Shown here one piece after another: positions 4,850-10,376 of a stretch of 10,376 bases of DNA. Both the position numbers and the translations under genes were made by a program. The stretch covers positions 1 to 10,376 of the forward strand of contig CAZFIR010000084.1 in NCBI GenBank assembly GCA_964519535.1, read 5' to 3'. This DNA is from CAYWLI01 sp964519535. Lineage in GTDB: Bacteria; Desulfobacterota; B13-G15; RBG-16-54-18. Within the stretch, counting starts at the first letter, position 1. Each line of letters starts with the position of its first letter. Under the pieces are notes generated by a model, which worked only from the letters and a program-made list of their open reading frames with translations, searched no databases and was not told where the DNA came from.

Positions 4850-7456
4850 ATGCAGAATCAGACCCCCATGATGAGGCAGTATTTACGGATAAAAGGGGAA
4901 TATCAAGACTGTATCCTCTTTTACCGGATGGGGGACTTTTACGAGATGTTCTTCGAAGACGCCAAGATTGCCTCCAAGATCTTGGAAATCGCCCTCACCT
5001 CCAGGGAGAAGGGGGAAAGAGAGCGAATCCCCCTCTGCGGAGTCCCTTATCATGCTGCCGCACCGTACATCACCAAGCTCATTGAAAAGGGCCATAAAGT
5101 GGCTGTCTGCGAGCAGGTGGGCGATGCCAGGGGATCAAAGGGACTCGTGGAGCGTGAGGTCACCCGGGTGATCACCCCGGGGATGGTGGTGGAGGGGGAC
5201 AATCTCCAGGAGAAGGAGAATAACTTTCTGGTGAGCCTGTGCGGAGGGGAACGGGGCTATGGTCTTGCCTTTTTGGATATCTCCACAGGCGAATTCAAGG
5301 GGTGTTTGGTCGATGAGGAGGACCTCCTGTTGAGTGAGGTGGCGAAGAACGGGCCCCGGGAGGCACTGATCCCGGAGAGTTTGAACGAGGGGGGCTTTCT
5401 CGCGGATCTCAAGCGAGAATTCCCCTTGATGTTGGTGAACGCTGTACCCGATTCCTTTTATCAAGACGAGGCGGATAGTGACGCAAAGGAGGATTTCATG
5501 GGGGAGCTGATACCCTCCGGCGTGGAGAATGAACCCCGCCACGCTGCCCGTGCTGTCCTGCACTATGTCAACGAGACCCAGAAGGCCGATGTCGGACATA
5601 TCAAACCCCTCTCCCTTTATCGGCTAGAGGACTACTTGATCTTGGACGAGACGACGCAGCGTAACCTCGAGCTTTTCGCCTCGCGGGGAGGCAGGGGCAA
5701 GAAGGGCGTCTTCTTGGATGTCCTGGACGAGACGATCACTGCCATGGGCGGCAGGAGAATGAAGGAATGGCTCTCCTATCCACTCGTCGATGCCGAGGAG
5801 ATAGAGCGTCGGCTGGAGGCCGTCGATCAACTGAAGGAGGCACCCCTGACGCGGTCTGAGATCAGGGAATTCTTAGAAGAGGTCTATGACCTGGAAAGGC
5901 TCAACACCCGGGTGATCATGGGGAGGGCCAACCCTCGGGATTTGGTCGCGTTGAAGACAACCTTGCTGGCAATCCCCAAGGTGCGGAATGAGTTGGCGGA
6001 CTTTACCGCCCCCCTGTTGCAAGAGATCAAGGAGGGGTTGGATGATCTGAAAGAGGTGGCCGGATGGATAGAGGACGCCGTTATCGAGACGCCGCCGATC
6101 ACCCTCACCGAGGGAGGGATCATTAAAGACGGATACAACAAGGAACTCGATGAGCTGCGAGGGATGAGCCGCGACGGCAAGGGATGGATCGCCGCCATGG
6201 AGGTTCAAGAACGCCGGCGCACCGGGATCTCATCACTCAAGGTACGGTACAATCAGGTCTTCGGCTATTATATTGAGGTCACGAAGCCCAACCTGCATTT
6301 GGTTCCTGAGGACTACATCCGTAAGCAGACTGTGACCAATGCCGAACGGTTCATCACGCCGCAGCTCAAGGAGTACGAAAGCAAGGTCCTGGGTGCGGAG
6401 GAGCGTATCAAGTCTTTGGAGCACGAATTATTTCGGCGCCTTCGGGAGCGGGTGGCAGGGCATGGCCGCAGGATTCAGGGAACCGCCTCTGCTGTGGGGA
6501 GGTTTGACGCCCTCCTCTCCTTGGCCGAAGTGGCGGACAAGTATGGATATAACAGGCCTCGGGTTACGGAAGGGGATGAGATCATCATCGTCGAAGGGAG
6601 GCATCCGGTCGTCGAGCGGATGGGGCATCTTGAGCCCTTTGTCCCCAACGATGCCCGTCTGGACTGCGAAGAGAACCAGTTGATCATCATCACCGGCCCG
6701 AACATGGCGGGCAAATCCACCTACATCAGGCAAGTGGCCCTCATCTGCCTGATGGCCCAGATGGGAGGTTTTGTGCCCGCCGGGGATGCCACCATCGGCT
6801 TGGTGGACAGGATCTTTACGCGGGTAGGGGCCTCGGACAATCTGGCCATGGGGGAGAGCACCTTTATGACGGAGATGCGGGAGACAGCCGATATACTCAA
6901 GGAGGCCACTCCCCGAAGCCTGGTAATACTGGACGAGATCGGCAGGGGCACCAGTACCTTTGATGGCCTCAGTATTGCGTGGGCGGTGGCGGAATATCTG
7001 CACGATAACAAGGGTCCCAAGACCCTCTTCGCAACCCACTACCATGAGCTCACCGAGCTGGCCACGACCAAGCCGAGGGTCAAAAACTTCAATGTGGCGG
7101 TCAGCGAGTGGAACGGAGAAGTCATCTTTCTGCGCAGGATCGTTGAGGGGGGGACGAGTCGAAGCTACGGCATCCAGGTGGCCAGGTTGGCTGGACTCCC
7201 CCCTGAGGTATTGGCTCGGGCCCGGGAGGTCCTGGCCAATCTGGAGAAGGGGGAATTGGATGAGAAGGGCATGCCCAGGCTCGCCCGCTCCAAGGAAAGA
7301 GGAGGAGAACCAGACCAGGATCAGTTAAACCTCTTTGGGGTCAGGGACGGTCAACTCTATCGGGAACTCCTGAACCTCGATCCCGATCGCTTGACCCCTC
7401 TGGAAGCCATCCATCTTCTCTATCAATGGAAAAAGATGATGAAAGAGGGGGATTGA
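4850..7456 (+). CDS. mutS: DNA mismatch repair protein MutS
   Basis: MutS recognises mismatches and small loops and, with ATP, recruits MutL. The 868 residues match full-length bacterial MutS (E. coli about 853). The mismatch-reading Phe-x-Glu motif is GDFYEMF with F30 and E32. Connector, lever and clamp domains fill roughly residues 120-540. The ABC-type ATPase carries Walker A GPNMAGKST (616-624), the STFMTEM region, Walker B LVILDEIGRGTST (D695/E696) and FATHYHEL (727-734). Near the C-terminus QLNLF (825-829) fits the beta-clamp-binding pentapeptide, at the same relative place as QMSLL in E. coli MutS. The end LTPLEAIHLLYQWKK is the usual short C-terminal oligomerisation helix. It is not the clamp-lacking MutS2 type. 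The next gene overlaps its stop. Confidence 0.97.
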   Translation: MQNQTPMMRQYLRIKGEYQDCILFYRMGDFYEMFFEDAKIASKILEIALTSREKGERERIPLCGVPYHAAAPYITKLIEKGHKVAVCEQVGDARGSKGLVEREVTRVITPGMVVEGDNLQEKENNFLVSLCGGERGYGLAFLDISTGEFKGCLVDEEDLLLSEVAKNGPREALIPESLNEGGFLADLKREFPLMLVNAVPDSFYQDEADSDAKEDFMGELIPSGVENEPRHAARAVLHYVNETQKADVGHIKPLSLYRLEDYLILDETTQRNLELFASRGGRGKKGVFLDVLDETITAMGGRRMKEWLSYPLVDAEEIERRLEAVDQLKEAPLTRSEIREFLEEVYDLERLNTRVIMGRANPRDLVALKTTLLAIPKVRNELADFTAPLLQEIKEGLDDLKEVAGWIEDAVIETPPITLTEGGIIKDGYNKELDELRGMSRDGKGWIAAMEVQERRRTGISSLKVRYNQVFGYYIEVTKPNLHLVPEDYIRKQTVTNAERFITPQLKEYESKVLGAEERIKSLEHELFRRLRERVAGHGRRIQGTASAVGRFDALLSLAEVADKYGYNRPRVTEGDEIIIVEGRHPVVERMGHLEPFVPNDARLDCEENQLIIITGPNMAGKSTYIRQVALICLMAQMGGFVPAGDATIGLVDRIFTRVGASDNLAMGESTFMTEMRETADILKEATPRSLVILDEIGRGTSTFDGLSIAWAVAEYLHDNKGPKTLFATHYHELTELATTKPRVKNFNVAVSEWNGEVIFLRRIVEGGTSRSYGIQVARLAGLPPEVLARAREVLANLEKGELDEKGMPRLARSKERGGEPDQDQLNLFGVRDGQLYRELLNLDPDRLTPLEAIHLLYQWKKMMKEGD

Positions 7457-8109
7457 AGCAGCCGGATTTTGCCCTGGCCAGAAGAAAGATGGTTCAAGAA
7501 CAGCTTGTGGCCAGGCGCATAAAGGATGAACGAATCCTGAACGCTATGACGAAGGTCTCACGGCACCTCTTCGTGGAAGAGGGGCTGTGGCATCAGGCCT
7601 ATGGCGATTTTCCCCTGCCCATCGGCCAGAGACAGACCATTTCGCAGCCCTACCTCGTCGCCTTGATGACCGAGGCCTTGCACATAAAAGGTGATGAGAA
7701 GGTCCTGGAGGTCGGGACGGGCTCTGGATATCAGGCAGCCATTCTGGCGGAGTTGACCAAACAGGTCTTCTCCATCGAACGAATCAGCTCTATGGCATCA
7801 AAGGCCAGAAAGATATTGGATGAGTTGGGCTATGCCAACGTCCTCATCCGGGTATCTGACGGCACCTATGGATGGGCGGATGAGGCCCCCTTCGATGCGA
7901 TTATCGTGACCGCCGGGGCACCTGAAATACCTCAAACCCTTGTGAATCAACTGAAGGTTGGGGGGAGGCTTGTAATACCGGTTGGGGACGAGCACGCTCA
8001 AATCCTCCTTAAGGTGGTGAAAGAGGAGAAAGGATACAAAGAGGAAGATTTGGGCGGCGTCCGGTTTGTGAAGTTGATCGGAGAACATGGATGGAAGGCC
8101 GAGCGGTAA
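7453..8109 (+). CDS. pcm: Protein-L-isoaspartate O-methyltransferase
   Basis: PCMT methylates isoaspartyl residues in damaged proteins using S-adenosylmethionine, starting their conversion back to aspartate; it matters most in long-lived, non-growing cells. The protein is 218 residues. It shows FPLPIGQRQTISQPY (family signature with S64), the SAM-binding motif I VLEVGTGSGYQ (84-94), FDAIIVTAGAPEIP in the central sheet, VGGRLVIPVG and a C-terminal VRFVKL strand. The start is uncertain. A TTG at 7453 overlaps the mutS stop as TTGA, follows GAGG (7445-7448), and gives the N-terminus nearest to relatives that begin a few residues before ARRKM. An ATG at 7426 would add nine residues and overlap mutS by 31 bases without a ribosome site. 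Placement before nlpD and rpoS matches the E. coli order. Confidence 0.93.
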   Translation: MKQPDFALARRKMVQEQLVARRIKDERILNAMTKVSRHLFVEEGLWHQAYGDFPLPIGQRQTISQPYLVALMTEALHIKGDEKVLEVGTGSGYQAAILAELTKQVFSIERISSMASKARKILDELGYANVLIRVSDGTYGWADEAPFDAIIVTAGAPEIPQTLVNQLKVGGRLVIPVGDEHAQILLKVVKEEKGYKEEDLGGVRFVKLIGEHGWKAER

Positions 8110-8558
8110 AGGGACAGATAGGAGTAATCGGCGGGGCTGCGTGTACCGTTGAGATGTATGAGGTTGCCCGGGAGGTGGGCCGTGAGATCGCTGACAAGGG
8201 TTTCTCCATGGTCTGTGGCGGTCTCGGGGGGGTGATGGAGGCGGCCTGCCGCGGGGCCAAGGAGGCGGGCGGGATTACCATCGGCATCCTTCCCACCAGT
8301 GACAAATTGGATGCCAATCCGTACGTCGATCTCGTCATACCCACGGGTCTTGGTCACGCTCGGAACGTCCTGATCGTCCATGCCTCTGATGCCCTGGTTG
8401 CCGTCGATGGTGAAACCGGGACCCTCTCGGAGATTGCCATCGCCCTCAAGGTGGGAAAGCCCATTGTGGGGATTAGGACCTGGGAGTTGGAAGGGAGGGT
8501 TCCCCTCGTCCAGGGGGCGCACGCGGCTATTGCCATGCTCATGGATATGCTGCGGTGA
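8091..8558 (+). CDS. LOG/SLOG-family Rossmann nucleotide-binding protein (TIGR00725-like)
   Basis: This 155-residue protein has the small Rossmann-like fold of the LOG/SLOG superfamily, which includes the cytokinin-activating phosphoribohydrolase LOG and bacterial nucleotide-binding or sensing proteins. IGVIGGAAC starts the first strand, GGLGGVMEAACRGAKEAGG (43-61) is the GGxxGxM glycine loop, and GETGTLSEIAIALKVGKP (107-124) corresponds to LOG's PGGxGTxxE region. The PGG is changed to DGE, while G110, T111 and E114 are kept, so LOG enzymatic activity is uncertain. The TIGR00725 subgroup of unknown function fits best. It has no signal peptide or membrane segment and should be cytosolic. Its ATG overlaps the end of pcm by 19 bases, with GGAG (8080-8083) 7 bases upstream. 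Its stop overlaps the next start as GTGA. Confidence 0.82.
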   Translation: MEGRAVKGQIGVIGGAACTVEMYEVAREVGREIADKGFSMVCGGLGGVMEAACRGAKEAGGITIGILPTSDKLDANPYVDLVIPTGLGHARNVLIVHASDALVAVDGETGTLSEIAIALKVGKPIVGIRTWELEGRVPLVQGAHAAIAMLMDMLR

Positions 8559-9241
8559 CGCGCACTCTCTCTATCTGCTTGGTTTTCCTTCTCCTCATTT
8601 TCTCCGGTGGATGCCGCCATCATCGAGACTACCATGATGGTCAGCAGGGCGTGTATCATTCGGTGAACAGTCACCAGACTTTCTGGCGGATCTGTAAGAC
8701 CTATGGCGTTGATATGGAAAGGGTAGCCAGAATGAATGGGATCAGGGATAAGAATAAGATCCAGGTTGGTCAGAGGATCTTCATCCCCGGTGCCGACAAG
8801 GTCTTGACGGTGGATATCTATGTCGAAGATGTCACCGCCCGCGAGAGATCAACAGCCGTACGATATGAAAAGGGGACGTTCGATTGGCCGGTCCGGGGAA
8901 TGATAACGGCTCAGTTCGGCATGAATGGGAAGAGGAGGCATGATGGGATAGATATATCTGCACCGGTAGGCACCCCTATCAGGGCAGCGGAAAGCGGCAG
9001 GGTGGCTTACAGCGATAGTAAGATGAGAGGATACGGGAATCTCATCATCATTGAACACAGCGATAGTTTCTTTACGATATATGCCCACAACAAGGAGAAT
9101 TTGGTACAAGAAGAGGTGGTGGTCAAACGGAGCGATATCATTGCTCGGGTTGGGAAAACGGGAACGACAACAGGTCCACACCTCCATTTTGAGATCCGCA
9201 AGGGAAGCAAGCCTTTAGATCCGATGCAGTTCCTGCCCTAG
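8555..9241 (+). CDS. nlpD: NlpD-like lipoprotein: LysM plus M23 peptidase domain
   Basis: The 228-residue protein starts with a hydrophobic leader ending SGGC (C20), a plausible though imperfect lipobox, so it is probably a lipoprotein facing the periplasm. A LysM peptidoglycan-binding domain spans about 34-78 (YHSV to RIFIP). An M23/LytM domain covers about 108-228, with HDGID (H129, D133), YAHN (H178) and GPHLHFE (H209, H211). These are the zinc and catalytic positions of active M23 endopeptidases, which cut peptide cross-links in the wall. E. coli NlpD has lost them and only activates an amidase. The ending resembles NlpD (LHFEIR, then LDPMQFLP), and the location before an rpoS-like gene is the NlpD context. 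The GTG start overlaps the previous stop as GTGA and has only a weak ribosome site, implying coupling. A general M23 hydrolase is the alternative. Confidence 0.88.
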   Translation: MTRTLSICLVFLLLIFSGGCRHHRDYHDGQQGVYHSVNSHQTFWRICKTYGVDMERVARMNGIRDKNKIQVGQRIFIPGADKVLTVDIYVEDVTARERSTAVRYEKGTFDWPVRGMITAQFGMNGKRRHDGIDISAPVGTPIRAAESGRVAYSDSKMRGYGNLIIIEHSDSFFTIYAHNKENLVQEEVVVKRSDIIARVGKTGTTTGPHLHFEIRKGSKPLDPMQFLP

Positions 9242-9242
9242 A

Positions 9243-9246
9243 AAGG
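9243..9246 (+). promoter_or_regulatory. Ribosome binding site of the RpoS-like gene
   Basis: AAGG, within GAAAGGGTGA, lies 6 bases before the ATG at 9253. The in-frame GTG at 9247 would leave no spacing from this site, so the ATG is preferred. Confidence 0.5.
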
Positions 9247-9252
9247 GTGACT

Positions 9253-10146
9253 ATGACGGAAGACGAGAAGGTCGGTGGGGAGCGAGAGAAGGCGCTTTCT
9301 GCGGACGACGAAACCCTCGATTCCCTGCGCTTGTACTTCAAGGATATAAGGACAGCCAAGCTCCTCACCCCGGAGGAGGAACAGGAGCTGGCTCTACGGA
9401 CTGTCCAGGGGGATGATGCGGCTCGAAAGCGGATGATCGAGTCCAATCTGCGATTGGTGGTCAAGGTGGCCAAACAGTATAGGGGACAAGGCCTGCCGTT
9501 GCTGGACTTGATCGAAGAGGGTAATATCGGACTCATCAAGGCTGTGGAGAGATTTAAGCCTGAGAAGAAATGTCGTTTTTCCACATACGCCGTCCTGTGG
9601 ATCAGGCAGTCAATTGAACGGGGTCTGGTAAGCCAAAGCAGGACGGTGAGGCTTCCCGCTCATGTGGTCGGTGACCTGAAGCGGATGATCCGTGTCACGC
9701 GCTCTTTAACGCAGCGGTTAGGAAGAGAACCCTTGATTGAAGAGTTAACGGAGGAAATGGGAGTGGATGCGGACTATGTACACCGTCTGATGATGGCCGT
9801 GCGCAAGGTTACCTCAATTGAGACACCATTAGATGCAGACGGACACTATCACCTGGCGGATATCCTTGCGGAGGAGGAGAAGCCCGGCCCGTTTTCCATC
9901 ACCGAGCATATAGAGCTCGTCAAGCTGGTCAGCTCTTGGTTGGAGCTTCTCTCGCCGACTGAGAAGGCAGTGATCAAGCTGCGTTTCGGTCTGCGCGATG
10001 GTGAGCCCAAGACCCTGGAGATCATCGGTGAGATGTTCGGTGTTACCAGGGAACGTATTCGGCAGATCGAAGTCAAGGCCCTCCAGCGCCTGCGCAAGGT
10101 GATGGAGCAGCGGGATTTGATTTTGCTGGAGGATGTAAAAACGTGA
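9253..10146 (+). CDS. rpoS: RpoS-like sigma-70 family RNA polymerase sigma factor
   Basis: Sigma factors of this group direct RNA polymerase to promoters; RpoS runs the stationary-phase and general stress response. The 297 residues lack the long region 1.1 and non-conserved insert of the housekeeping sigma, as in group 2 sigmas. Region 1.2 is SLRLYFKDI to LTPEEEQELA (24-47), and region 2 contains RMIESNLRLVVK (60-71), LLDLIEEGNIGLIKAVERF (83-101) and RFSTYAVLWIRQSIER (108-123). Region 3 spans roughly 130-215. Region 4.2 is a helix-turn-helix, TLEIIGEMFGVTRERIRQIE (254-273). The near-invariant TWW of region 2 reads VLW, so the first Trp is Leu115, a change at a residue that handles the -12 base pair. 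Assignment to rpoS rests on length, similarity and the nlpD neighbour. Another group 2 sigma is possible. The gene ends the apparent operon. Confidence 0.9.
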   Translation: MTEDEKVGGEREKALSADDETLDSLRLYFKDIRTAKLLTPEEEQELALRTVQGDDAARKRMIESNLRLVVKVAKQYRGQGLPLLDLIEEGNIGLIKAVERFKPEKKCRFSTYAVLWIRQSIERGLVSQSRTVRLPAHVVGDLKRMIRVTRSLTQRLGREPLIEELTEEMGVDADYVHRLMMAVRKVTSIETPLDADGHYHLADILAEEEKPGPFSITEHIELVKLVSSWLELLSPTEKAVIKLRFGLRDGEPKTLEIIGEMFGVTRERIRQIEVKALQRLRKVMEQRDLILLEDVKT

Positions 10147-10376
10147 TAGGCTGTTGTAAAAGGCACATCAGCGAACGTCACTTATTAACAACCTAATAAT
10201 CCGCCATGTCTTTCGATGGAACCTCATCGACATAACAATGTTTTGAACAGATGGTTACAGCGCTGAGAAAATAGGTACTTGACCCAATAATCCTCGATCC
10301 CTGCCGCCAGCGGCCCCCTACCACTCGGATATTTTTATGCCGAAGGTGGCCCTTTGGTCAGATCCCGAGGCGGGAA
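10147..10376 (+). other. Intergenic region after the sigma factor gene, no gene recognised
   Basis: No coding sequence with a credible start and ribosome site, tRNA or known RNA motif was found in these 230 bases. Two possible hairpins stand out. TCGATG/CATCGA (10213-10218 with 10225-10230) has a six-base loop but no T-run straight after. CGGATA-TTTT-TAT(G)CCG (about 10326-10342) is flanked by CCAC/GTGG, giving an interrupted longer stem. TTGACC at 10279 has no matching -10. The stretch probably holds the operon's 3' end and the upstream region of a gene beyond the window. Confidence 0.6.
10213..10230 (+). terminator. Weak hairpin that may end the operon
   Basis: Six base pairs (TCGATG with CATCGA) enclose GAACCT about 65 bases after the sigma factor stop. 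The sequence that follows, CATAACAATGTTTT, has only a delayed four-base T-run, so this is a poor intrinsic terminator and could simply be a 3' end-protecting hairpin or chance. Confidence 0.2.

Noticed and set aside
6428..7045. 205-codon minus-strand frame opposite the mutS ATPase region
   Set aside because: It mirrors the strongly conserved MutS domain and has no domain signature of its own.
10337..10376. ATG opening a frame that runs off the right edge (MPKVALWSDPEAG)
   Set aside because: Only 13 codons are visible and no ribosome site precedes it, so it cannot be supported as a gene.
10147..10376. tRNA or other known RNA gene in the tail
   Set aside because: No T-loop or acceptor stem arrangement or familiar RNA motif could be found.

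Overview
The window looks like chromosomal DNA from a GC-rich Gram-negative bacterium. Frequent GTG/TTG starts, a NlpD-type lipoprotein beside an RpoS-like sigma factor, and the protein sequence styles suggest a deltaproteobacterial (Desulfobacterota-like) or neighbouring lineage. That placement is inference from gene content, not a phylogeny. No phage, transposon, CRISPR array, rRNA or tRNA is visible.

Layout. At the left edge the first 77 codons of a MoxR-type AAA+ ATPase run leftward off the window. A roughly 190-base divergent gap carries a convincing leftward sigma-70-type promoter and a possible rightward extended -10 promoter. The rest is on the + strand: an adenine-deaminase-family amidohydrolase (419-2182) ending in a possible intrinsic terminator; a lone GT-A family 2 glycosyltransferase (2294-3118); then a well-formed promoter (TTGACT, 17 bases, TATAAA) and a leader of about 115 bases before a histone-deacetylase-fold protein (3284-4117). 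That gene overlaps ispD by ATGA. Next come mutS, pcm, a LOG/SLOG-like Rossmann protein, an nlpD-like LysM + M23 lipoprotein and an rpoS-like sigma factor, packed with overlaps or gaps of up to 55 bases. The final 230 bases hold no recognisable gene, only weak hairpins.

How it fits together. From the HDAC-like gene to the sigma factor the genes look like one long transcription unit. ispD, pcm, nlpD, rpoS and mutS are also near neighbours in E. coli, so this is a reordered and compacted version of a known neighbourhood. It joins isoprenoid precursor synthesis, mismatch repair, repair of damaged proteins, cell-wall hydrolysis or its control, and a general-stress sigma factor. Two additions are unusual: the HDAC-fold protein at the head and the LOG-like protein between pcm and nlpD.

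The most notable sequence details are substitutions at normally near-invariant sites. The sigma factor has Leu for the first Trp of the region 2.3/2.4 Trp pair. The HDAC-like protein keeps its metal ligands but lacks the catalytic Tyr of the GGY motif. The adenine deaminase relative is altered in several signatures. The NlpD-like protein, unlike E. coli NlpD, keeps the full M23 zinc-site motifs.
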